Positions 7,124 through 15,563 of a stretch of 43,646 nt of DNA are shown piece by piece (the first letter of the stretch is position 1; each line of letters begins with the position of its first letter). The notes beneath the pieces were generated by a model. The model had not been told where the DNA came from and did not search any database. It saw nothing but the letters and a program-made list of their open reading frames with translations. The DNA comes from Rhodopseudomonas sp. AAP120 (GTDB lineage Bacteria > Pseudomonadota > Alphaproteobacteria > Rhizobiales > Xanthobacteraceae): contig NZ_LJIC01000009.1 in NCBI RefSeq assembly GCF_001295845.1, positions 1 to 43,646 on the forward strand. The letters run 5' to 3'. Made by a program: the position numbers and the translations under genes.

Positions 7124-7785
7124 ATGGACATCTTCGATCGGCTGAAGGCCGCGGCCGTTGCCGACTGGCAGAGCTATGTCGACCATGACTTTGTGCGGCA
7201 GATGGGGCGGGCACGCTGCCGCAAGTGGCGTTCCGAACCTACCTCGTGCAGGACTATCTATTTCTGATCCAGTTCGCTCGCGCCTATGCCCTCGCGACCT
7301 ACAAGAGCCGCACGCTCGTCGACATGAAGGCGGCGCAGGCGGGGCTGGTGGCCATCCTCGACGAAATGGACCTGCATGTGCGGCTATGCGGCCGATGGGG
7401 ACTGTCACCGGAGGACATCGAGGCCGCGCCAGAGCATCAGGCGACCGTCGCCTACACCCGTTTCGTGCTGGACTGTGGCGCGGCCGGCGATCTGCTCGAC
7501 TTGCATGTCGCGCTCGCTCCTTGCGTCATCGGCTATGCCGAGATCGGCCGCAATCTGGCGCCGGATGGAATCGATGCGCTCGGCAACCATCCCCATCGCG
7601 AATGGATCGCCGAATATGCGGGCGATGCCTATCAGGGCGTTGCGGCCAAGGCGCGACGCCATCTCGATGATCTGGCAGCGCGCGCGATGACCGAGCGGCG
7701 CTTCGATGAACTCGCTGCGACATTCGGCAAGGCGTCGCGACTCGAAGCCGATTTCTGGCAGATGGGACTGGATGCTGAGCGCTGA
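7124..7785 (+). pseudogene. tenA: TenA-family thiaminase II-like protein (Cys type), frameshifted
   Basis: A second, distinct TenA homologue. The N-terminus from ATG 7124 (MDIFDRLKAAAVADWQSYVDH) continues one frame over as GTLPQVAFRTYLVQDYLFLI to 7785. One base is missing near 7207, in a GGGGCGGG stretch; adding it gives 220 residues, normal for the family. The catalytic-cysteine block LHVALAPCVIGYAEIG is intact, as is the C-terminal glutamate block SRLEADFWQM, so this is the classic TenA_C type that hydrolyses aminopyrimidine thiamine breakdown products. It is co-directional with the Cys-less tenA under the same riboswitch. Frameshift real or sequencing error: not decidable here. Confidence 0.8.
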
Positions 7786-7941
7786 TCGTTACCTCGGACG
7801 TTGAGAGTTTGTCTCCGCACGCCGCAATTATTTTTTCGATCACCTACGCTGTTCTACGATAACTGACACAGACGCAGTTGAAACCTCCGCATTCCTTGCT
7901 CTTCTTCATAGCATTGCAACGCGCAGGGAGGTTTACTCGCT
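7786..7941 (+). promoter_or_regulatory. traG leader with anti-Shine-Dalgarno complement
   Basis: This 156-base gap holds no recognisable gene. AAACCTCC at 7881-7888 is the exact reverse complement of GGAGGTTT at 7927-7934, which is the Shine-Dalgarno region of traG (TTG start at 7942). Pairing over a 38-base loop would hide the ribosome site. It may tune coupling-protein synthesis; chance pairing is possible. Confidence 0.35.
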
Positions 7942-9960
7942 TTGTCCGCCAGCCGCGTCGTGTGGGGACAGATTGTCGTCGTGTTCGCGATCGTGCTGCT
8001 CGCGGTCTGGATCGCGACGCAGTGGGTTGCGTGGCGTCTCGGCTTTCAGCCGCAGCTCGGCTCGCCGTGGTTCGCGCTTGCCGGCGTGCCGGTCTATCCG
8101 CCGCCGGCCTTTTTCTGGTGGTGGTTCCTCTTCGATGCCTACGCGCCTCATATCTTTCTGGAAGGCGCCGGCATCGCCGCCTCGGGTGGCCTCGTTGCGA
8201 TCGCCGCCGCCATCCTCATGTCGATCTACCGGGCGCGCGAGGCCAAGGACGTGCGCACATTCGGCTCGGCTCGCTGGGCGGCGCCGGATGAGATCGAGGC
8301 CGCGGGCCTGCTTGGCGAAGATGGAGTCGTTCTCGGCCGCTTCGACCGGACCTATCTGCGACACGACGGCGCCGAGCATGTCCTGTGCTTCGCGCCGACA
8401 CGATCCGGCAAAGGTGTCGGTCTCGTGGTGCCGACGCTGCTGACCTGGCCCGGCGCGTCGATTGTTCACGATATAAAGGGAGAAAATTGGGAGCTGACCG
8501 CAGGCTTTCGCGCACGCTTCGGCCGCGTGCTGTTGTTCGATCCCACCAATGCGAACTCGGCCGCCTGCAATCCGCTACTCGAGGTGCGCAAAGGAGAGTG
8601 GGAGGTGCGCGACGTTCAGAATGTTGCCGACGTGCTGGTCGATCCCGAAGGGTCGCTGGAGAAGCGCAATCATTGGGAGAAGACATCCCATTCGCTTCTG
8701 GTCGGCGCGATCCTTCACGTCCTTTATGCTGAAAAGGACAAGACGCTCGCCGGTGTGGCGGCCTTTCTGTCGGACCCGCGCCGACCGATCGAGTCAACGT
8801 TGTCCGCCATGATGACGACGCCACATCTCGGCGAGAACGGACCGCACCCTGTCATCGCCAGCGCGGCCCGCGAGCTGCTAAACAAGTCCGATAATGAAAG
8901 GTCGGGTGTGCTCTCAACCGCCATGTCGTTTCTGGGCTTGTATCGCGATCCCGTCGTCGCGGCCGTCACGGCGCGCTGCGATTGGCGGATTGCCGACCTT
9001 GCCTCGGGCGAGAAGCCGACGACGCTCTACCTCGTGGTGCCGCCTTCCGACATCAGCAGGACGAAGCCGCTCGTGCGTCTCGTGCTCAACCAGATCGGCC
9101 GTCGGCTGACCGAGGATCTGCACGCGAAGGATCGGCGGCACCGATTGTTGCTAATGCTCGACGAGTTTCCAGCCTTAGGGAGATTGGATTTCTTTGAGTC
9201 CGCCTTGGCCTTCATGGCCGGTTATCAGATCAAGGCGTTTCTCATCTCCCAGTCATTGAATCAGATTGAGAAAGCCTACGGCCAGAACAACTCGATTCTC
9301 GACAATTGCCATGTCAGGGTCAGCTTCGCCACCAACGACGAGAGGACGGCGAAAAGAGTCAGCGACGCGCTCGGCACCGCGACCGAGATGCGCGCGATGC
9401 AGAACTATGCCGGCCATCGTCTCGCGCCCTGGCTCGGCCATCTGATGATCTCGCGTTCCGAGACTGCGCGACCGCTGCTCACCGCGGGCGAGGTGATGCA
9501 ACTCCCGCCCGACGACGAAATTGTCATGGTCGCGGGCGTCCCGCCCGTCCGCGCCAAGAAGGCGCGCTATTTCGAGGATGCTCGCTTCAAGGAACGGCTT
9601 CTGCCCGTCCCACAGAACCCCAAGGCCGGTCTCGTACCGAAGCCCGATGACTGGTCAGCCCTGAAACCTGTCGCGGCGCCGGCCGGCAAGATCGCCACCG
9701 TACCGCGAACTGCGGCCGCAATGAAGGGCACTGCCAAACCGGACGACGACGATCCGGCCAACGCTGGTCTTCGACGCGAACCGGGTCTTGAGCGTCATAA
9801 GGATATCGCGCCCGAGCCGGCGAGGCCCGCCGCGAACGAGTTCGATCCCGATGCCGAGGGGCCGGAGCGTGAGGTTGTCACGAACCGCGCGCTGGCTCGG
9901 GACATGCGGCTGACGGCGCGGCGGATCGCGTTGGACCCCGGCGATGGCATGGAGCTGTAA
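7942..9960 (+). CDS. traG: TraG/VirD4 family type IV coupling protein
   Basis: A 672-residue inner-membrane ATPase that links the relaxosome to the Trb channel. Two or three N-terminal membrane segments occupy about residues 8-80. Walker A is at T153-RSGKG (APTRSGKGVGL) and Walker B at L404-MLDE (LLLMLDEFPALGRLDF); FLISQSLNQIEKAYG matches the conserved TraG/VirD4 sensor-like motif. The start is a TTG at 7942 behind a strong GGGAGG at 7926-7931. The C-terminal 100 residues are a charged, low-complexity tail as usual in this group. A CopG-like gene follows after 3 bases. Confidence 0.93.
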   Translation: MSASRVVWGQIVVVFAIVLLAVWIATQWVAWRLGFQPQLGSPWFALAGVPVYPPPAFFWWWFLFDAYAPHIFLEGAGIAASGGLVAIAAAILMSIYRAREAKDVRTFGSARWAAPDEIEAAGLLGEDGVVLGRFDRTYLRHDGAEHVLCFAPTRSGKGVGLVVPTLLTWPGASIVHDIKGENWELTAGFRARFGRVLLFDPTNANSAACNPLLEVRKGEWEVRDVQNVADVLVDPEGSLEKRNHWEKTSHSLLVGAILHVLYAEKDKTLAGVAAFLSDPRRPIESTLSAMMTTPHLGENGPHPVIASAARELLNKSDNERSGVLSTAMSFLGLYRDPVVAAVTARCDWRIADLASGEKPTTLYLVVPPSDISRTKPLVRLVLNQIGRRLTEDLHAKDRRHRLLLMLDEFPALGRLDFFESALAFMAGYQIKAFLISQSLNQIEKAYGQNNSILDNCHVRVSFATNDERTAKRVSDALGTATEMRAMQNYAGHRLAPWLGHLMISRSETARPLLTAGEVMQLPPDDEIVMVAGVPPVRAKKARYFEDARFKERLLPVPQNPKAGLVPKPDDWSALKPVAAPAGKIATVPRTAAAMKGTAKPDDDDPANAGLRREPGLERHKDIAPEPARPAANEFDPDAEGPEREVVTNRALARDMRLTARRIALDPGDGMEL

Positions 9961-9963
9961 GTC

Positions 9964-10401
9964 ATGCCGCAAAAATCCGACAAAGCCGCGCGAGCCGATA
10001 GAAAGAAGCGGCTCTCGATCTATCTCGACCCAGACCTCTCGCATCGCTTAGCGGACCACGCTGGGCGTCGCGAGCAGTCGCGCTCCATGATCGCCGAGGC
10101 CGCCATCGCCTTGTTCCTGTCACCGGATGCGGAGGAGCGTAAGGAGGCGGCCTTGGCTAAACGTCTTGATCGGATCGATCGCAACATTCAGCGTCTGGAG
10201 CGCGACATCGGCATCGCCAACGAAGCGCTCGCCATTTTCATCCGGGCCTGGCTCACCTCGACCGCGTCTTTGCCGGAGGCTACGCAGGCATCGGCGCGCG
10301 CCAAGAGTGGCGAGCGGTATGACAAGTTTCTAGAGGCGCTCGGCCGACGTTTAGCGAAGGGACCACTGCTCCGCCAAGAGGTCCCCGACGATGTGAGTTA
10401 G
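9964..10401 (+). CDS. CopG-like ribbon-helix-helix protein
   Basis: A 145-residue protein with an N-terminal ribbon-helix-helix domain: KKRLSIYLDPDLSHRLADHA, then REQSRSMIAEAAIALFL, about residues 14-58. A coiled-coil-prone stretch (KRLDRIDRNIQRLERDIGIA) and a hydrophobic helix follow. It starts 3 bases after traG and is the usual traG-trbB linker gene in these elements, probably a DNA-binding accessory or transcriptional regulator of transfer. Here the gene that normally follows, trbB, lies 10.7 kb away, separated by cargo. Confidence 0.85.
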   Translation: MPQKSDKAARADRKKRLSIYLDPDLSHRLADHAGRREQSRSMIAEAAIALFLSPDAEERKEAALAKRLDRIDRNIQRLERDIGIANEALAIFIRAWLTSTASLPEATQASARAKSGERYDKFLEALGRRLAKGPLLRQEVPDDVS

Positions 10402-10652
10402 CCTTTTCAAAGCCTAAACCGGGGGACGTCGGCCTATTCGAGCGTTCGACGTCTGGCGTGTACCTGACGCAAGTGGACGAAGCGCTCGTCAGCGAGGCGC
10501 GCCGTATCTTGGTTGCACGCGCAGGAACCAGAGCGCCGCGCAAGCTGCGATGATCAGCATCCCGGCGATTCAAAATAACGAGAAGCCGTTGAGCTAAGGC
10601 CGAAAGCCGCGCACTCGATCATATTAGACGGAGGTCAACATTGGAAGAATGT

Positions 10653-11375
10653 TTATCTGGACTCATCCAAATGAACGACGTTCGTGGCAAGTTGATAGCC
10701 GCCATTGCGGACAGTCTTGAATATGTGAGTTGCACCGCCGTCCGAAAGTTTGCGTCGCAGACGACCAACAAGCACATCGATCGACCGATCCAGTACGTCT
10801 CCTTCGCGCCCGCGCGTCAGATCGAGCAATTGATCTCGTGAGAGCACGCGACCGGGGCGATCAAGAAAGGTTAAGAGCAGATCAAATTCTGCGCCGGTGA
10901 GTTCGATCTCGGTACCTTCCGGATCTATCACCGAGCGCGCAAACGGATCGGCTGTGAAGCCTTCGAAAAGATAGCGTCCCGTTCCGCTTGGAGCGGAGCG
11001 GTGATCTTGGCCACGACGAAGGACGGCGCGAATGCGCGCGACGAGTTCGCGAGGATTGAATGGCTTTCCGAGGTAGTCGTCAGCCCCGATCTCCAGACCG
11101 ATGATCCGGTCTATATCCTCCTTCAGCGCGGTGAGGAGAATGATCGGGATATTCGATCGTTTGGACCGTAGATCGCGACAAAGATCGAGTCCGGATCCAT
11201 CAGGCAACATGACATCAAGAACAATGAGATCGATCTGGTTGGTAGCAATGCGTTCGCTTACCTCCGCACGCTTGGAGGCAAGCTGCACACGAAATCCCTG
11301 CTCCTTAATGTATCGAGCCAGAAGCTTTCGAATTTCAAGATCGTCATCGACAACGAGAATTTGCGGTATGTGCAT
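10653..11375 (-). CDS. OmpR/PhoB-family response regulator (orphan)
   Basis: A 240-residue two-component response regulator. The receiver domain has the acidic pocket (ILVVDDD, residues 6-12), the phospho-acceptor D54 in LIVLDVMLPDG, then LLTALKED and the lysine of YLGKPFNPRE. A winged-helix effector domain follows, with LSRDQLLDLTRGR and DVLVGRLRRKL. The start is ATG 11375 with GGAAG upstream; an in-frame TTG at 11396 is less likely. No kinase is adjacent: the only histidine kinase nearby (14328-15563) is coupled to a close paralogue. It may be cross-regulated by that kinase, since the two regulators are alike in their DNA-binding domains. It is divergent from the lipoprotein gene at 11973. 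Confidence 0.9.
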   Translation of the reverse strand: MHIPQILVVDDDLEIRKLLARYIKEQGFRVQLASKRAEVSERIATNQIDLIVLDVMLPDGSGLDLCRDLRSKRSNIPIILLTALKEDIDRIIGLEIGADDYLGKPFNPRELVARIRAVLRRGQDHRSAPSGTGRYLFEGFTADPFARSVIDPEGTEIELTGAEFDLLLTFLDRPGRVLSRDQLLDLTRGREGDVLDRSIDVLVGRLRRKLSDGGATHIFKTVRNGGYQLATNVVHLDESR

Positions 11376-11972
11376 GGTGCGACGAACTTCCGGCAATAGC
11401 CTTCAAGCGGGTTTAGCCACGTCGGAGCAGGTTGGAGTGAATATTTGTAACGAAGGCTGTCCCCAACCTGTCTGGACATGTTTTGACACAAATAGCGACC
11501 GAACAGCAACGTTCAGTCATGGGCGACCAGATTCCGAGCCACGTGACCCGTCTATCAATGGCGCAAGTTATCACACAGGGGATCCTGAATGCGCTCCGTG
11601 GTCAGTTCAAGTCAGTCCGAGTCCCACAAGATGTTTCCCTCATACCAACAACGCCGGGGCAAATATCACGCATCACGCTTGATCCATCTCGGGTGGCGCC
11701 ATCGTTCTTTCAGTGCTTACGAGCAGTTAACGAGGGTAGCTGTCTTGACGTCGCTTGCTGCGATGCGGGTGGTGCCTGTTGCGGGCGGAAGTGTCGCAAC
11801 AGCGATGGTTCAAGTTCTTTTCGCCCTGAGGCCGCTAAGACCACCTTTGAAATGCGGGGCGTGCTCCCAGATCGGACCCATTCCGCTGTTGAGATACCGC
11901 TTATGGTGCGCAGGAATCGAGGCAGGTTGGAGGCAACCGGCGCGAGGGCGGCATTATTCGATATTTCTCGCC
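11376..11972. other. 597-base stretch between response regulator and lipoprotein gene
   Basis: No convincing gene here. Frames that stay open (11483-12073; the upstream part of 11589-12788) give products without recognisable motifs. CAGGTTGG at 11428-11435 and its exact complement CCAACCTG at 11463-11470 form an 8-bp inverted repeat about 50 bases upstream of the response-regulator start, a possible operator. The stretch appears less GC-rich than the transfer genes. Part may encode the true N-terminus of the downstream lipoprotein. Confidence 0.4.
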
Positions 11973-12788
11973 ATGTTGACAATCGTTGCCTTACTGCCGG
12001 GTTGCGCGACAGCGCCACTCGTACAGGGCGCCAGCCTATCGTCGTACGACGGACTGAAACCGTCAGACGGTAAGATCACGAGGTCGCGCCTGCACGTGAG
12101 CAAGGAGCAGGTGGCGGCTGCCAAGACCATTAACATCGCTTCGACAGCCTTTCCGTCTGCCGCGGCACCGACATTGTCGAACGAACAGCGGGCATTGGTC
12201 GCGAATGCTGTGAACCGCGCTCTTTGTATCAGCCTCAGCGATCGATTTAAGGTTGTCGAGCCGAGCGTTCCAGCGGATTTGACCGTCCACGCTGCCATTA
12301 CTCGGGCAACAGAGACCAATGAGGTCGCGGCGGGCATCTCAGTGGTGGCGTCAATCGGCACCAAGTTTGTTGATGCCGGCGTTCCCATTCCTACACCCCG
12401 CATTCCAATTGGTTTGGGAGAACTCTCTATTGAGGCTGAGGCTCTTGACCGCGCCAATCGGCAGCAGGCGGCTATGGTCTGGGGCAGGGGCGCTCAAGCA
12501 TTTTTTAGCTCAGCCCGAGTGTCAAAAGCGGGTGACGCTTACGAATTGGCAGGGGCATTCGGCGACGATTTCGCAACACTGCTCAATAAGGGCGTAAGCC
12601 CTTTCGACGGTACGGGAATCGATCTTCCTACTTGGCAAAAGGTCAATTCGAATTTGGGTCTCGCTCCGAAGTACGCGGCGTGTGACGCCTATGGCCGCTC
12701 TCCGGGCGTTGCAGGTCTGGTCGGCGGTAAGCTCGGATTTCCGCCTGAATGGACCGATGACGGGCCAAACGGGACTACAAGGCCGTAA
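11973..12788 (+). CDS. DUF3313 family lipoprotein
   Basis: A protein of about 271 residues resembling DUF3313 lipoproteins. After a lipobox-like LLPGC it continues SSYDGLKPSDGKITRSRLHV, with later AFPSAAAPTLSNEQRALVANA and MVWGRGAQAFF segments. The family's function is not established; members are exported, lipid-anchored envelope proteins. The start is uncertain. ATG 11973 leaves only 10 residues before the lipobox cysteine, short for a signal peptide, and no good ribosome site precedes it. The frame is open upstream to 11589, and a TTG about 80 bases earlier would give a better signal sequence. It is co-directional with the patatin-like lipoprotein gene about 225 bases downstream; the two may be one envelope unit. 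Confidence 0.7.
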   Translation: MLTIVALLPGCATAPLVQGASLSSYDGLKPSDGKITRSRLHVSKEQVAAAKTINIASTAFPSAAAPTLSNEQRALVANAVNRALCISLSDRFKVVEPSVPADLTVHAAITRATETNEVAAGISVVASIGTKFVDAGVPIPTPRIPIGLGELSIEAEALDRANRQQAAMVWGRGAQAFFSSARVSKAGDAYELAGAFGDDFATLLNKGVSPFDGTGIDLPTWQKVNSNLGLAPKYAACDAYGRSPGVAGLVGGKLGFPPEWTDDGPNGTTRP

Positions 12789-13013
12789 AAAACAAGCAGT
12801 GCAATGGTCGAACCACTGTCGCGCGGCGCTGTCGCCTGAGCGCGCATTCCAAGCGCGCGCTGAGGCGAGTGAGCAACCCGAACCAGGTGATGAACTTCAA
12901 TGGACCTCGCTGATCAACCCAGCGGATCGCGATCACTAGGAAAGGAAATACTCTTACTGGCTTGCTCGGGTCTGCGTTCAACGTGTGTGGCAGTTATATG
13001 TCTGCGGACAAGA

Positions 13014-14258
13014 ATGTTTCGTATTGCGGCGTTACTGGTGTTTGCAGTCTCCGCTGCCGGATGCGCAACCATGATTCCCCGTGACGTTGTGCCGGAGCGT
13101 CTTGCAGACGAGGCTGAACTTGCCGGTATGCCGAATATCCGTGTCTGGGGAGACACCTCTGGCTCATCTCTCGCTGCGTTTCCCAGCATGAAAAGAACCC
13201 AGATCGGTGCCTTCGGCGAAGTACGGAGACGGCCGGGGCAGCAATCGCCCGAGGTTAATGTTCTCGCCATCTCGGGCGGAGGAGACGATGGCGCATTTGG
13301 GGCTGGTCTCCTGGTCGGCTGGGGTGACGCCGGGACCAGACCCGATTTCGACCTTGTCACCGGCGTCAGCGCGGGTGCGCTCATTGCGCCTTTCGTCTAC
13401 CTGGGACAAAGCAGAGACGCAGAGCTAAGGGAGATATTCACCAAATACACCCGCAACGATATTTATGATCCGGGCATTGTACCTCTGCTGATCGGGTCCG
13501 GTCTGGTTGACAGTTCTCCGCTCGAAAATCTGATCGCGAATTATGTCGACGACCGTTTCCTCCGCGACATCGCCAGCGAGCGCAGAAAGGGACGGGTGTT
13601 GCTGATCGGCACGACGAACCTGGACGCGCAGCGGCCCATGCTTTGGGACATGGGACGCATCGCCATGAGTGGTCATCCGCAGGCTCTCAGTCTTTTCCGC
13701 AAAGTTCTATTGGCCTCTGCGTCGATACCTGGAGTCTTTCCTCCGGTGCGCATCAAGATTCAGGCCGGAGGCCGCATCTTCGAAGAGCTGCATGTGGACG
13801 GAGGAGTAACTCAGCAGGTCTTCGTGCCGTCTCTGTCAACGGTCGCCAGCGACCTCGACCCCTCGACGAGGCGATTGGCGAAGCGTTTGTTCATCATCCG
13901 AAACGGGAAAATCAGCCCGGAATGGGAAGCCACCGGGGCGGGAGTCTTCTCGATTTCCCGACGTTCGGTCTCTACCCTCATCAAGAACCAAGGCATCGGA
14001 GACCTTTATCGGATTTATGCCAAGGCACAGTCCGACGGCACCGACTTCAATCTCGCTGCCATCCCGTCCAAGTTCAGCGTGAGGTGGGCGGAGTCATTTG
14101 AACACTCCTACATGCAGGCACTCTACGACGAGGGCTATCGCTCCGGCCTTCAAGGCTACCGTTGGATGAAAGCCCCGCCGGGTTTAGCGAAGAAGCCCAA
14201 GCTTCCCGTAGCCCCGCTTCCGGAAACCCAGGGTTTGGCAATGTCGTCGCCGGACTGA
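13014..14258 (+). CDS. Patatin-like phospholipase lipoprotein
   Basis: A 414-residue patatin-family acyl hydrolase. From ATG 13014 it has a lipoprotein signal (MFRIAALLVFAVSAAGC, cysteine 17). The glycine-rich oxyanion loop is ISGGGDDGAFGAG (about 87-99). The nucleophile elbow G-V-S-A-G holds S119, and the partner aspartate is D262 in VDGGV, so the Ser-Asp dyad is complete. It probably acts on lipids at the outer or inner membrane. The frame is open upstream to 12900, but that part has no signal-like character. It lies between the DUF3313 lipoprotein and the convergent kinase gene within the cargo block. Confidence 0.85.
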   Translation: MFRIAALLVFAVSAAGCATMIPRDVVPERLADEAELAGMPNIRVWGDTSGSSLAAFPSMKRTQIGAFGEVRRRPGQQSPEVNVLAISGGGDDGAFGAGLLVGWGDAGTRPDFDLVTGVSAGALIAPFVYLGQSRDAELREIFTKYTRNDIYDPGIVPLLIGSGLVDSSPLENLIANYVDDRFLRDIASERRKGRVLLIGTTNLDAQRPMLWDMGRIAMSGHPQALSLFRKVLLASASIPGVFPPVRIKIQAGGRIFEELHVDGGVTQQVFVPSLSTVASDLDPSTRRLAKRLFIIRNGKISPEWEATGAGVFSISRRSVSTLIKNQGIGDLYRIYAKAQSDGTDFNLAAIPSKFSVRWAESFEHSYMQALYDEGYRSGLQGYRWMKAPPGLAKKPKLPVAPLPETQGLAMSSPD

Positions 14259-14327
14259 AGGCTAGGAAGGAAGTCATCCGCGCAAATACTTGAAACTGTA
14301 CTGATCTGCAATCTAAACGGATTCCGA

Positions 14328-15563
14328 TCATGGGGTATGTTCAATCGGCAACTTCACGATCTGGTGCAAACCGTGCAAGGGACCATTTTCTATCGTGATA
14401 TTGCCTCCGGCGCGCTGCACAATTTCATGTGCGATCGTCATGCCCAGTCCTGCACCATCGAATTGCTTGCTACGTGCTCGACTGACGCGAAAGAATGGCT
14501 CGAAAACTCGTTCAAGCATATCCGGTGGAATTCCCGGACCATCGTCATCTATGATGACGATCGCCTCCGAAGGCGTGCTCTCGACGACGACGCGCGCCCG
14601 CTTCCCGTAGGTAGCGGCGTTAATGAGCAGATTTCGAAATGCGCGATTGAGACCGGTTCGGTTTGCCCGCACGATCGCAGTTGTGGAGCAAGTGAGCGTG
14701 ACGTCGTATGAAAGTGTCCGCAACTCGCCCACGAGTTCCGAAATCAGAGTGTCGAGCCTGAGAGATTCGGATACGGGCTTTCCGGACTCTTCCTGCACGA
14801 GGAGAATCGCACTATCCGCAATTTGCGCGAGTTCGTCGATGTCTTTGAGCCACATCGCGCGATCCTCGTCGTCTTCGACGAACTCTGCCCGCAGACGCAT
14901 GCGCGTGATCGGTGTGCGCAAGTCATGTCCGGCAGCAGCAACAAGTCGCATGCGACTTTCTACTGCCACTTTGAGGCGGGAGGAGAGAGAGTTGAGCGCC
15001 TTGGCGGCGACGCGTACCTCCGCTGGACCTGTCATGGCAAGCTCGGGGAGCATGGCGTCCGGCCCGACCGACTCGATGGCACGCTCAAGCAGAACGAGAG
15101 GCTTGACCATGCGGTTCGCAAAGAAAAGAGCAACCGCCATCGCGCCAAATGCGATGAACGCGAGCCATATCAGAAGTAGATTGAACACGCCGCCGGCCGG
15201 AGGCAAGTCGGTGATCTGCGTGATGATCCAGCCCTGATCTACGGGAATAGACAACAGAGGCAGGTCGTTCTTCCGAGACACCACGATGTTGCGCGGTGCT
15301 CCTCGGGCTTTCAGCGCGTCGCGCAACCAGGCGGTGAGGTCGGCCTCGGTTTCGCCGCCGGCTGACTTTTCCTGAATTGTAATCAACGTTGGCGCGACGC
15401 GCGCTACCCGCTCCAGCAACTGGACCTGTTCGGCCATAGGGCCGATCGCTTGCCGTTCGTCCGGTGGCTTGAACAGGTAGATGAGCACGCCCGTCGAGAC
15501 GCTGACTACCGAAACGATCACCACGGCAATGAGAATGGCGAGTTTTGCTCGCAACGTGTTCAC
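14328..15563 (-). CDS. Sensor histidine kinase (EnvZ-like)
   Basis: A 411-residue membrane sensor kinase. Transmembrane segments at about residues 8-30 and 127-149 flank a periplasmic domain of about 95 residues; a HAMP linker (ANRMVKPLVLLERAIESV) follows. The H-box AAAGHDLRTPITRMRLR carries H213. The ATPase domain shows the N-box NLLINAATYG, G1 DDDGPGIP, F-box VFEPFFR and G2 GAGLGMTIA. The start is GTG at 15563, overlapping the regulator's TGA as GTGA, so kinase translation is coupled to the regulator at 15560-16288. Signal unknown. The likely output is the divergent RND pump. Confidence 0.92.
   Translation of the reverse strand: MNTLRAKLAILIAVVIVSVVSVSTGVLIYLFKPPDERQAIGPMAEQVQLLERVARVAPTLITIQEKSAGGETEADLTAWLRDALKARGAPRNIVVSRKNDLPLLSIPVDQGWIITQITDLPPAGGVFNLLLIWLAFIAFGAMAVALFFANRMVKPLVLLERAIESVGPDAMLPELAMTGPAEVRVAAKALNSLSSRLKVAVESRMRLVAAAGHDLRTPITRMRLRAEFVEDDEDRAMWLKDIDELAQIADSAILLVQEESGKPVSESLRLDTLISELVGELRTLSYDVTLTCSTTAIVRANRTGLNRAFRNLLINAATYGKRARVVVESTPSEAIVIIDDDGPGIPPDMLERVFEPFFRVSRARSKQFDGAGLGMTIAHEIVQRAGGNITIENGPLHGLHQIVKLPIEHTP

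Noticed and set aside
11483-12073. 196-codon plus-strand frame before the DUF3313 gene
   Set aside because: No recognised motif, overlaps the lipoprotein N-terminus in another frame, and has no clear ribosome site.
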